DNA of 10,509 bases. Origin: Kiloniellaceae bacterium (GTDB lineage: Bacteria; Pseudomonadota; Alphaproteobacteria; Kiloniellales; Kiloniellaceae). The position numbers and the translations under genes are program-made. The stretch lies in contig JANQKX010000461.1 in assembly GCA_028280915.1 (NCBI GenBank), positions 1-10,509 of the forward strand, written 5' to 3'. The notes below the pieces were generated by a model, which was not told where the DNA came from, made no database searches, and saw only the letters and a list, made by a program, of their open reading frames with translations. Each line of letters begins with the position of its first letter. Positions within the stretch are counted from its first letter, which is position 1. Shown here in pieces: positions 1 to 6,142 of this stretch.

Positions 1-327
1 GTCCAGACGTTCCCCGATCAACTCGACCGTGCACCTGGAAATGAAGCCCGGCAAGAGAGCCCCATGCATGACCCGTCCGCCCAGGCCCTCGGCGGCATAA
101 ACCGCATCGGTGTGGTTCGGGTGCAAGTCGCCGGTAATACCGGCAAACAAATAAACATCGGATTCCGAGATCGTTTTGCGGATGCTCCGGTTTTCGTCAA
201 GCGCGATCCTCCGCATGGCCCGCGCGGCCGGTCCTAAAACCGTCCCTGACGGGTTTTCCGAATTTTCGCCAGCCGGACTTTGGTTTGATGAAGCAGCGTC
301 GGCCGACCGGGTGGTTTCGGAAGTCAT
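1..327 (-). CDS. MaoC-like (R)-hydratase/dehydratase, N-terminal part (cut by window edge)
   Basis: Hotdog-fold MaoC family enzymes hydrate enoyl-CoA or dehydrate 3-hydroxyacyl-CoA in the cytoplasm. Reading the minus strand from 327 gives 109 codons with no stop up to the window edge. The first ~40 residues are Ser/Asn/Thr-rich and probably disordered. Then comes a MaoC core with FAGITGDLHPNHTD (residues 61-74) and GGRVMHGALLPGF (83-95). Asp67 and His72 match the catalytic Asp/His of the family's D-x-N/H-P-x-H motif, and His88 lies in the conserved HG turn. The ATG overlaps the stop of the upstream dehydrogenase (ATGA), so the two are probably translationally coupled. The start is chosen for this overlap; a later internal start is possible because the N-terminal tail is poorly conserved in character. 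The C-terminal part is missing, so I cannot say whether a second domain follows, such as the phosphate acyltransferase found fused to MaoC in some proteins. CoA-linked chemistry is known for the family; the substrate here is unknown. Confidence 0.85.
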   Translation of the reverse strand, partial: MTSETTRSADAASSNQSPAGENSENPSGTVLGPAARAMRRIALDENRSIRKTISESDVYLFAGITGDLHPNHTDAVYAAEGLGGRVMHGALLPGFISRCTVELIGERLD

Positions 328-1325
328 GAGCCCCCCATTTCCTTGGCGAGCGAGAAGGCCGCTTGCATTGGCCCGACCCGCGCCTCGCCGGTGCCATAGA
401 TATCGAAGGCCGTCCCGTGGGCCGGGCTAACGACGGGAAAATCAAGCCCGCCGTTCAGCGTGACGCCCTGCCAGAAGCCCATCAGCTTCATGGCGATCTG
501 ACCTTGATCGTGATACATGGTGACCACGGCGTTCAACTCGCCCTCTTGGGCGCGGACAAAAACGGTATCGGGCGCGTAGGGGCCTTTGGCCGGAATGCCC
601 CAGTCCCGCGCCAGGGCGATGCCGGGTTCTATGATCTCGCTTTCTTCGCTGCCGAAGGCGCCGTCGTCTCCGTTGTGGGGATTGAGGCCGCAAACCCCCA
701 GCTTGATGTCCTTTTGGCCCGCATCGCGCATACAGTTGAACAAGAGCTGGGCCGAGATGGCGATTTTCTCCGGGGTCAGCAGCCCGGCCACGTCCTTCAG
801 GGCCACGTGGGATGTGATGCGCGAGGTCCACACGCCGCCCATGATATTAACTTCCGAAATGGCCCCGTCGTGTTCCAGGTAGTCGACAAACCAGTGCAGC
901 TCGTCGCTCTGTGTCATACCGGCCTGGTGCAGCGAGGCCTTGTTCAAGGGCGCATAACAGACGCTGTCGACCACGCCCGAGGCGGCAAGATCAAGGGCCA
1001 GTTTGAGATTTGCCAGGGTATACGCCCCCCCGTTTTCACTGGCGACCGCCCGGGCGAAGGGTCCGGTCACGTCGCCGCGGTGGTGAAACAGGAGAACCTC
1101 GCCCGGCTCCGCATCGCTGATCGAGTCCGGCGAATTCACCATCCGATAGGAAACGGGCAGACCGGCGATCTCACCCCCCCGGTCCACCTCGGCCCGGTCC
1201 GCGATCAAAAGAACGCTGGCATCCGCCACGTTCTTTTTTTCCGCCAGCAGCTTCGCCACAAGCTCGGGCCCGATACCGGCCGGATCGCCCAATATCAAAG
1301 CCACGCGATTTTTTTTCACAATCAT
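324..1325 (-). CDS. PdxA-family NAD-dependent dehydrogenase, TTT-operon type (PdxA2/TphB-like)
   Basis: 333 residues, the usual length for the PdxA fold. The family oxidises a secondary alcohol next to a carboxylate, often with decarboxylation, using NAD(P) and a divalent metal. GDPAGIGPEL (13-22) is the N-terminal signature. The three metal histidines are in their expected contexts: SHVALKDV (His173), GLNPHNGD (His217) and YHDQGQ (His272). The C-terminal SPAHGTAFDIYGTG (300-313) is also typical. Where E. coli PdxA has GHTE, contacting the substrate phosphate, this protein has SDELHWF (140-146). That makes pyridoxine biosynthesis unlikely and a catabolic substrate likely. Relatives of this kind include PdxA2 sugar-acid phosphate dehydrogenases and TphB, a cis-dihydrodiol dicarboxylate dehydrogenase that also sits with a Tct-type receptor. 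The ATG at 1325 has an AGAGG ribosome site and begins 17 bp after tctA; the frame stays open far upstream inside tctA, but that part is not protein-like. It is the fourth gene of the operon. Family assignment is firm; substrate is unknown. Confidence 0.9.
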   Translation of the reverse strand: MIVKKNRVALILGDPAGIGPELVAKLLAEKKNVADASVLLIADRAEVDRGGEIAGLPVSYRMVNSPDSISDAEPGEVLLFHHRGDVTGPFARAVASENGGAYTLANLKLALDLAASGVVDSVCYAPLNKASLHQAGMTQSDELHWFVDYLEHDGAISEVNIMGGVWTSRITSHVALKDVAGLLTPEKIAISAQLLFNCMRDAGQKDIKLGVCGLNPHNGDDGAFGSEESEIIEPGIALARDWGIPAKGPYAPDTVFVRAQEGELNAVVTMYHDQGQIAMKLMGFWQGVTLNGGLDFPVVSPAHGTAFDIYGTGEARVGPMQAAFSLAKEMGGS

Positions 1326-1342
1326 GACGGCAGTTTTTCCTC

Positions 1343-2866
1343 TCAGCCTCGATTTCGCAGATGGGATGTGATGAGCGCCCGGTTTTTGATGAGAGCCGGT
1401 CCTAACAGGGCCAGCGCGGCGCAGGTCATGAGAACCTTCGACAAGGTGCTTTCCCAAAAGATCCCGATCCCTCCGCCGGAAAGGATCATGGACTGACGGA
1501 AAGATTCCTCGGCCTGATCGCCCAAGATGAGGGCCAAAACCAGTGGCGCGATGGGGTAATCCAGTTTCTTGAACAGGTATCCGAGCAGACCGAAAATCAG
1601 GGTCATGTAAATGTCGAACAGGCTCATGGTGATGGCAAAGGCGCCGATCATGCAGATCACCAGGATCACCGGACCAATGTAGGCGAAGGGAATCCGCAAG
1701 ATCGCGGCGAACAAGGGCGCGCTCAGCAGAACGACCACAACCGCGGTCAAGTTGCCCAGGTACATGCTGCCGACCAGTCCCCAGACAAAATCCGGTTGGG
1801 ACACGAACAGCATGGGCCCCGGCTGCAGCCCCCACATCAACAGGCCGCCGAGCAGCACCGCCGCCGTGCCAGAGCCCGGAATGCCGAGCGTCAAGGTGGG
1901 CAGCATGGCGCTGGTCGCCGCCGCATGGTCCGCCGCCTCGGGGCTCACGACCCCTTCCCGCGCGCCCTTGCCGAAGGCCTCCCGGTTGGCACTGAAACGG
2001 CGCGCGAAGCCATAGCTCATCATGGAGGCAATGGTCGCGCCGCTGCCCGGCAGCACCCCCATCCAGCACCCCACCGCGGCGCTTCTGATGAGCGCCACCC
2101 AATACCTGGGCAAGGAAATGATGGTGCGCAAAACCACCCTTGGGTCCATGCGTGCGGCCACGCCCCGCAATTCGAGATTGCTCTCCATGGTGATCAAAAG
2201 CTCGCCGATGCCGATCATGCCGATGACGACGAGCATGAAGCTGATCCCCTTGACCAGATCCAGCAGACCGAAGGTCATGCGCACGTCTCCCGAGACCGTG
2301 TCCAGGCCGATCGTCGAAAGGCCAAGGCCGACCATGATGGAAATCAGAGTCTTGATGGGGTCGGGACCGCCCATGCCGATGAAACTGGCGAAGGCCAGCA
2401 GATAGATCGCGAAGTACTCCGGCGCGCCGAACCGCAGACCGAAATCGGCAATCCAGCTCGCCGCGAAGGTCAAAAGCAGTGTGCCGATCATCGCGCCCAC
2501 GGCCGAGGAGCTGAAGGCCAGCGCCATGGCCTCGGAGGCCTTGCCCTGCAAGGCCATGGGATGACCGTCGAAGGTGGTCGGCAGGGCCGCCGGTTCGCCG
2601 GGAATGTTGAACAGGATCGAGGTGATGGAGCCGCCCAGCAGCGCGCCCCAGTAGGTCGCGGTCAACATGATCATGGCCGTGACCGGCTCCAGGCCGAAGG
2701 TCAGCGGCAGCAGTATGGCGACCCCGTTGGCGGCGCCCAGGCCGGGAAGCACGCCAACCAAGATGCCAATCCCCACGCCGAACAACAGGAACAGCATGTT
2801 CTGTAGGCTCAACGCCACGGAAAACCCGTCCGACAGAAGGCCTAGCTGATCAATGAAGAAGTCCAT
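1343..2866 (-). CDS. tctA: Tripartite tricarboxylate transporter large membrane subunit TctA
   Basis: 507 residues, standard for TctA (pfam family), the large permease of the TTT system. It moves the receptor-bound organic acid across the inner membrane using an ion gradient. The protein is highly hydrophobic with roughly 11-12 membrane spans. Family signatures are clear: GVLPGLGAANG (38-48), SILFNIPGEPA (83-93), MGVLPGSGATIA (269-280), EAADHAA (310-316) and LTLGIPGSGTAA (325-336). The two GxLPGxG/GIPGSG loops mark the internal duplication characteristic of the family. The start ATG at 2866 follows tctB by 39 bp, with only a modest TTAGGG ribosome site. The stop lies 17 bp before the pdxA-like gene, supporting co-transcription. 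Substrates of characterised homologues include citrate, tricarballylate, terephthalate and sugar acids; sequence does not tell which applies here. No frameshift or truncation seen. Confidence 0.97.
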   Translation of the reverse strand: MDFFIDQLGLLSDGFSVALSLQNMLFLLFGVGIGILVGVLPGLGAANGVAILLPLTFGLEPVTAMIMLTATYWGALLGGSITSILFNIPGEPAALPTTFDGHPMALQGKASEAMALAFSSSAVGAMIGTLLLTFAASWIADFGLRFGAPEYFAIYLLAFASFIGMGGPDPIKTLISIMVGLGLSTIGLDTVSGDVRMTFGLLDLVKGISFMLVVIGMIGIGELLITMESNLELRGVAARMDPRVVLRTIISLPRYWVALIRSAAVGCWMGVLPGSGATIASMMSYGFARRFSANREAFGKGAREGVVSPEAADHAAATSAMLPTLTLGIPGSGTAAVLLGGLLMWGLQPGPMLFVSQPDFVWGLVGSMYLGNLTAVVVVLLSAPLFAAILRIPFAYIGPVILVICMIGAFAITMSLFDIYMTLIFGLLGYLFKKLDYPIAPLVLALILGDQAEESFRQSMILSGGGIGIFWESTLSKVLMTCAALALLGPALIKNRALITSHLRNRG

Positions 2867-2905
2867 TTACGGCCCTAACTCTTGAGATCGAGACCCCGCG
2901 CGGCC

Positions 2906-3385
2906 CTAAAAGATCCAGCCGCTGGGCAGTTTGATTTCGAGGGTAAGGTCGAACAGCACATAGAGCGCGACCGGGACGGCAACCGCGATCGCCGCGATCT
3001 CGAGCGGCGCGCGCTCAGTGCGTCGATGCACGAAGTAAGCCAGCAGAAAGGCCGCCGGCACATAAATTCCCACAAGCGGTATGGCCGCCGCGCAGAGCGC
3101 AGTCGGAACCACGATCCCGGACAGGTTTTGAAAAGCCTGGCCATTAAAAATGGGCGCCTGCAAGGCCCGTCGGGCTTTGAAGGTGATGACGATCTGCACA
3201 ATGCAGGCAGCGCATAGAATGAGGCCCACCAGCAGGGGGAAAAAACCCGCCCCGGGCCCGTCGTCCCGCCACCCCACATTCATCTGCAGCGCGCCGGTCA
3301 CGGCCGCGACCCCGATCAGCAGCAGAAACAAAGCAAAGGCCAATTCGGCGGCAAACCGCTTTATCTCAAAATCCAAACGCAACAT
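2906..3385 (-). CDS. tctB: Tripartite tricarboxylate transporter small membrane subunit TctB
   Basis: 159 residues, typical of TctB, the small poorly conserved membrane partner of TctA. Four hydrophobic stretches are visible at about residues 13-32, 50-69, 90-119 and 128-147. The loop GPGAGFFP (43-50) is the most recognisable family motif: a Pro/Gly-rich segment before the second span. The C-terminus ends KLPSGWIF, similar to the LPLPxG ending common in the family. The ATG at 3385 is preceded by a good GGGAGG site seven bases upstream. It follows tctC after an unusually long 256-bp structured gap and precedes tctA by 39 bp. Assignment rests on size, topology, the loop motif and position between tctC and tctA. 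Confidence 0.95.
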   Translation of the reverse strand: MLRLDFEIKRFAAELAFALFLLLIGVAAVTGALQMNVGWRDDGPGAGFFPLLVGLILCAACIVQIVITFKARRALQAPIFNGQAFQNLSGIVVPTALCAAAIPLVGIYVPAAFLLAYFVHRRTERAPLEIAAIAVAVPVALYVLFDLTLEIKLPSGWIF

Positions 3386-3421
3386 TGCAGGCCTCCCAAA
3401 TGATGATTTTAGGTGTGTTGG

Positions 3422-3449
3422 CGGGGCTAATTTGACGGGGCTGGTTTGG
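3422..3449. repeat. Two tandem 14-bp units upstream of tctB
   Basis: CGGGGCTAATTTGA (3422-3435) is followed directly by CGGGGCTGGTTTGG (3436-3449), matching at 11 of 14 positions. The pair abuts the large inverted repeat and lies about 40 bp upstream of the tctB ribosome site. Function unknown; possibly part of the same repeat element. Confidence 0.45.
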
Positions 3450-3528
3450 CGGATTTGAGATTCGCTTCACGATGGGAGCGGGCCCGAAAGGAGCCCAAGC
3501 ACCGCTGGGAATCTCAAATCCACAAACC
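3443..3528. repeat. Long-arm inverted repeat in the tctC-tctB gap (left element)
   Basis: A perfect 13-bp inverted repeat, GGATTTGAGATTC (3451-3463) with GAATCTCAAATCC (3509-3521), is extended outward across a small internal loop by GGTTT (3443-3447) with AAACC (3524-3528). Inside, on the operon's (minus) strand, a second hairpin GGGCTC-CTTTC-GGGCCC (3496-3480) can form. In the tct transcript this gives a two-tier stem-loop about 86 nt long. There is no U-tract after it, so it is not a classic terminator. It could stabilise or separate the tctC message from tctBA, or be one copy of a dispersed palindromic repeat. Confidence 0.75.
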
Positions 3529-3547
3529 AATCCAACCATGGCGTTCT

Positions 3548-3621
3548 GGTGTCCCGGCCGAACCAAAAGCTGGTCCTGTGATCATCCCAGATAACAAGAT
3601 GAACGTCCAATACGGGACACC
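3548..3621. repeat. Second inverted repeat in the tctC-tctB gap (right element)
   Basis: GGTGTCCCG (3548-3556) and CGGGACACC (3613-3621) form a perfect 9-bp inverted repeat enclosing 56 nt, which holds smaller complementary pieces (ACCA 3562-3565 with TGGT 3571-3574). On the minus strand it begins about 20 nt after the tctC stop, so it sits directly at the end of the tctC reading frame and just before the other inverted repeat. A 9-bp perfect match this close is unlikely to be mere chance next to the first, but the stem is weaker and its folding is inferred only. Confidence 0.5.
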
Positions 3622-3641
3622 TTCACGAGCGCCAATCAGCT

Positions 3642-4652
3642 TCAGTTGCCTTTCAGCCAGCCCGCGTTTTCGAAGATCTGCTGGCCCACGCCTTCGGAAT
3701 CTTCAATGAAGGCATCGAAGTCGTCACCCACCTTCAGCGCCGAGGTCAGGCCCGAATTGGTGACATAGGTTTGCCATTCCTCGGTTTCGACAACCTTTTC
3801 CATCACCCCTTGCCAATAGGCCAGTTGTTCTTCCGTCAAATCCCCGGGCATGAAGACCGTCCGCGGGAAACGAAAACTTTCGATGTCGAGACCGCTTTCG
3901 ATGCAGGTCGGAATATCCGCCCAGGACTTCTCCTGCGCGACGATTCCGGTGTCGGCCATGCGGGTCGGGCTGGCGACGCACAGGGGGACCACTTTGCCCG
4001 CCTGCCACTGGGCCAGGTTCTCCGCGGGATTGTTGGTATTGGCGTCCACATGCCCGCCGGCAAGCTGCACCGCGGCTTCGGCGCCGCCCTTGTAAGGCAC
4101 ATAGGTGACCTCCACCCCGGCCCTCTCTTCAATGAGCTTGGTGAACACGTGATCGGCATCCTTTGATTTGCCGCCCCCGACCTTGATCCCCTTGGGGTCC
4201 TTGCGCGCCGCCTCGATCAGCCCCTCGACGGTGTCATAAGGGCGGTCCGCGTTCACCCAGATGATGAACTCGTCAAAGGCCATGGCCGCCAAGGGCGTCA
4301 GGTCGTTTCGGTCATAGCCCAGATCCGACGTCAGCGGCAGCATCCAAACCTGACTGGTGGCGAAGGCGAGCTTGTGGGGATCGCCCGCGTTCTGGTCGAT
4401 GTACACCAGCCCCTGGGTGCCATTCGCGGCGCCCTGATAGACCACCCGGATGTCCTGGTCCACCAGACCGTTGTTCTGGATCGCCGATTGGATGGCACGG
4501 GTAAACCGGTCCGTGCCGCCGCCGGGCTTCGACGTGGCCACGAACTCGATGTCGTTTTCCGGCGCCCAATCAGCAAACGCCGGCAGCGGGCACACCGCCA
4601 CGGATACCATCGCGGCAAGTGAGAAAAAACGTCCCTTTACATTACTGTTCAC
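3642..4652 (-). CDS. tctC: Tripartite tricarboxylate transporter periplasmic receptor TctC
   Basis: Periplasmic substrate-binding protein of the TTT system (Bug family) that delivers an organic acid to TctAB. With the GTG start at 4652 it has 336 residues, normal for the family. This start is chosen because GGGAGGAGG lies just upstream and the product begins with a clean signal peptide (VNSNVKGRFF, hydrophobic core, cleavage after AFA at residue 27). An ATG 39 bases further upstream would add a charged 13-residue prefix and bury the ribosome site in the coding region. The mature part starts DWAPENDIEF and has SKPGGGTDRFTRAI, the ligand-loop signature of Bug proteins, then VVYQGAANGTQGLVY and a KVGGGKSKDADH loop. 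It is the first gene of the operon, about 210 nt downstream of a strong promoter with operator-like palindromes. The ligand cannot be read from sequence, though most relatives bind carboxylates. Confidence 0.95.
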   Translation of the reverse strand: MNSNVKGRFFSLAAMVSVAVCPLPAFADWAPENDIEFVATSKPGGGTDRFTRAIQSAIQNNGLVDQDIRVVYQGAANGTQGLVYIDQNAGDPHKLAFATSQVWMLPLTSDLGYDRNDLTPLAAMAFDEFIIWVNADRPYDTVEGLIEAARKDPKGIKVGGGKSKDADHVFTKLIEERAGVEVTYVPYKGGAEAAVQLAGGHVDANTNNPAENLAQWQAGKVVPLCVASPTRMADTGIVAQEKSWADIPTCIESGLDIESFRFPRTVFMPGDLTEEQLAYWQGVMEKVVETEEWQTYVTNSGLTSALKVGDDFDAFIEDSEGVGQQIFENAGWLKGN

Positions 4653-4847
4653 TTTACTCCTCCTCCCAAAGGTATGTGCACCTCGGCACAATGACTGATC
4701 CGGCGGGCTTGCCTCACCGGCGGGCGTTTAGGTTTTCGCGGTGATTTCATCAAAAGACCGGCACTTCAAGAATGCCGTTCACTTTCATCGCTTCGGTCAT
4801 GCATTTAAATTTTCACAGATGTTTTGTGATGTTTCTTTGCTCTCATC

Positions 4848-4884
4848 GTTCGGTATTGCCGAACAGCGTTCATTATAATAGAAC
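4848..4884. promoter_or_regulatory. Tandem palindromic operators over the tct promoter
   Basis: Two sites with the same layout, GTTC-N9-GAAC, lie at 4848-4864 (GTTCGG-TATTG-CCGAAC, a 6-bp-arm palindrome) and 4868-4884 (4-bp arms). Their centres are 20 bp apart, about two helical turns, so two dimers could bind the same face. One covers the -10 box; the other covers the likely start site and the first transcribed bases. That position is typical of a repressor operator. Palindromes of this general type are bound by IclR- and GntR-type regulators, but no regulator gene is in the window, so the family is a guess. Confidence 0.6.
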
Positions 4885-4901
4885 GGCCTTTTTCATGTCA
4901 A
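4872..4901 (-). promoter_or_regulatory. Sigma70 promoter of the tct operon
   Basis: On the minus strand TTGACA (4901-4896) and TATAAT (4877-4872) both match the sigma70 consensus exactly, separated by 18 bp. Transcription would start near 4865, leaving a 5' leader of about 210 nt before the tctC GTG. Nothing else in the window has two consensus boxes at this spacing. Direction and position fit the tct operon. Confidence 0.75.
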
Positions 4902-5161
4902 GCCGATGTCGGTGCCAAGGCTCGGCTCGGTGAAGCCCTAGCCGGCTCATCGGGCTTGATTACGGGAACTCGGGCGGGCGCGCGGACCAGTTGGGGGCCG
5001 GACTGGGCTGCCTCGCGGCCCGGGCCGCTTGCCAGGGGCCGCCGCTCTGTCCTACCTTAAGGGCCGCCTTTCAACGCTGACGATGGGGGGCGCATAAAAA
5101 TGGGCGGCTGAGGAACTGCCGTCACGCAATTGCCATTAACGGCCGAACCGGGAGATCTCAT

Positions 5162-6142
5162 ATGAACTGGCATCACAGAGTTACCAAAAAAGCACTGGCC
5201 TGCGCCCTGGCGGCGCCCTTGCTCTTCGGCGCCGCCGGCGCCGGCGCGGCCGAGATGGGCGCGGCGGACGAACCCATCAAGCTGGCCATGAACGAATGGA
5301 CCGGCCAGCACATCACCACCAAGGTGGCGGGCGAAATCCTCAAACGCATGGGTTATCAGGTAGAATACATCACCGCCGGCTACTTCCCTCAGTTCACCGC
5401 CATGTCCGACGGCACTTTGGACGCCAGTTTGGAGATTTGGTCCAATAACGTCGGCGACAACTGGATCAAGGCGCGGGACAGCGGCAAGGTGGTGCGCATC
5501 GGCGATCTGGGCCTGGATACGGCCGAGGGCTGGATGTATCCCGCCCACATGGCCGAGGTCTGCCCGGGCCTGCCCAGTTGGGAAGCGCTGGCGGAATGTG
5601 TGGAGACCCTGCAAACTGCCGAGACCTTCCCCAATGGGCGCATCCTGTCCTATCCGGCGGACTGGGGTACCCGCTCCGCCGACATGATCACCGGGCTGGA
5701 CATCCCCTTTCAAGCCGTGCCGGCGGGCAGCGAGGGGGCCTTGGTGGCCGAGTTGAAGGCCTCGGTGGATAAAAAATCCCCCTTGGTCATGATGTTCTGG
5801 GCGCCCCACTGGGTCCTGGCCGAGGTGGACGTGGGCTGGGTGGAAATGCCTGCCTACGATCCCACTTGCGCCACCGATCCCGCCTACGGCCCCAACCCGG
5901 ACGCGGTCAACGACTGCGGTGTGGACGTGGCCACCACCTTCAAGGTGGCTTGGTCCGGCATGGCCGACAAATGGCCCGCCGCCTACAAGTTCCTGGAAGC
6001 CTTCCAGATGGCGGACAGCGAGCAAATCCCCATGATGGCCGCCATCGACGTGAACGGCGAGGACCTGGACAAGGTCACCACCGCCTGGGTCGACGCCAAC
6101 GAAAGCACCTGGAAACCCTGGGTCGACGCCGCCACGAACTGA
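5162..6142 (+). CDS. Glycine betaine/proline-type ABC transporter substrate-binding protein (OpuAC/ProX family), orphan
   Basis: 326 residues. A signal peptide (KK at 9-10, hydrophobic 11-23, Ala/Gly-rich to about residue 30) sends it to the periplasm. The body is an OpuAC domain: LAMNEWTGQH (41-50), TAGYFPQFTAMSDGTLDASLEIW (in pieces from 71), EGWMYP (122-127) and FWAPHW (212-217). Trp46, Trp93, Trp124, Trp213 and Trp217 sit in these motifs and could supply the aromatic cage that holds quaternary amines in this family. Four cysteines in the mature part (134, 146, 236, 252) could form two disulphides. The ATG at 5162 has GGGAG eight bases upstream. No ATPase or permease gene adjoins it: the next plus-strand gene is an unrelated methyltransferase over 400 bp away. 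It must work with a transporter encoded elsewhere, or as a sensor. Family is sure; the ligand (betaine, choline, proline betaine or similar) is not. Confidence 0.92.
   Translation: MNWHHRVTKKALACALAAPLLFGAAGAGAAEMGAADEPIKLAMNEWTGQHITTKVAGEILKRMGYQVEYITAGYFPQFTAMSDGTLDASLEIWSNNVGDNWIKARDSGKVVRIGDLGLDTAEGWMYPAHMAEVCPGLPSWEALAECVETLQTAETFPNGRILSYPADWGTRSADMITGLDIPFQAVPAGSEGALVAELKASVDKKSPLVMMFWAPHWVLAEVDVGWVEMPAYDPTCATDPAYGPNPDAVNDCGVDVATTFKVAWSGMADKWPAAYKFLEAFQMADSEQIPMMAAIDVNGEDLDKVTTAWVDANESTWKPWVDAATN

Larger units (their letters stand above)
4653..5161. other. Divergent intergenic region between tctC and the betaine-binding protein gene
   Basis: This 509-bp gap contains the tct promoter and its operators (4848-4901) and the tctC leader with a 9-bp direct repeat CCGGCGGGC (4700-4708, 4717-4725). 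It also contains an inverted pair TCACA/TGTGA (4813-4829), which is in the opposite order to a CRP site. The half from 4920 to 5161 is GC-rich and leads to the plus-strand gene. I see no convincing plus-strand promoter; TTTCAA (5069) and CATAAA (5093) with an 18-bp gap is the best and is poor. No small gene is supported here. Confidence 0.6.

Noticed and set aside
363..1496. Open frame of 377 codons on the plus strand opposite the pdxA-like gene
   Set aside because: Mirror frame of a GC-rich gene; composition is rich in Arg/Gly/His with no recognisable motif, while the minus strand has a clear family protein.
1326..2102. Upstream extension of the pdxA-like frame into tctA
   Set aside because: The frame happens to lack stops, but the translated part is low-complexity Gly/Arg/His sequence overlapping TctA in another frame; GDPAGIGPEL follows the start at 1325 as in normal PdxA.
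1796..2806. Open frame of 336 codons on the plus strand inside tctA
   Set aside because: Opposite-strand shadow of tctA; Gln/His/Arg-rich and motif-free.
3366..3566. 66-codon frame on the minus strand in the tctC-tctB gap
   Set aside because: It spans the inverted repeats, overlaps the start of tctB and has no ribosome site; better explained as translated repeat sequence.
4813..4829. TCACA-N7-TGTGA resembling a CRP/FNR site
   Set aside because: Half-sites are in the reverse order and spaced by seven bases, unlike TGTGA-N6-TCACA, and it lies within the leader, not near the promoter.
5069..5098. TTTCAA-N18-CATAAA as promoter for the betaine-binding protein gene
   Set aside because: Both boxes match poorly; not enough to call.
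5057..6025. Open frame of 322 codons on the minus strand over the betaine-binding protein gene
   Set aside because: Gly/His-rich shadow; the plus strand encodes a full OpuAC protein with a signal peptide and ribosome site.
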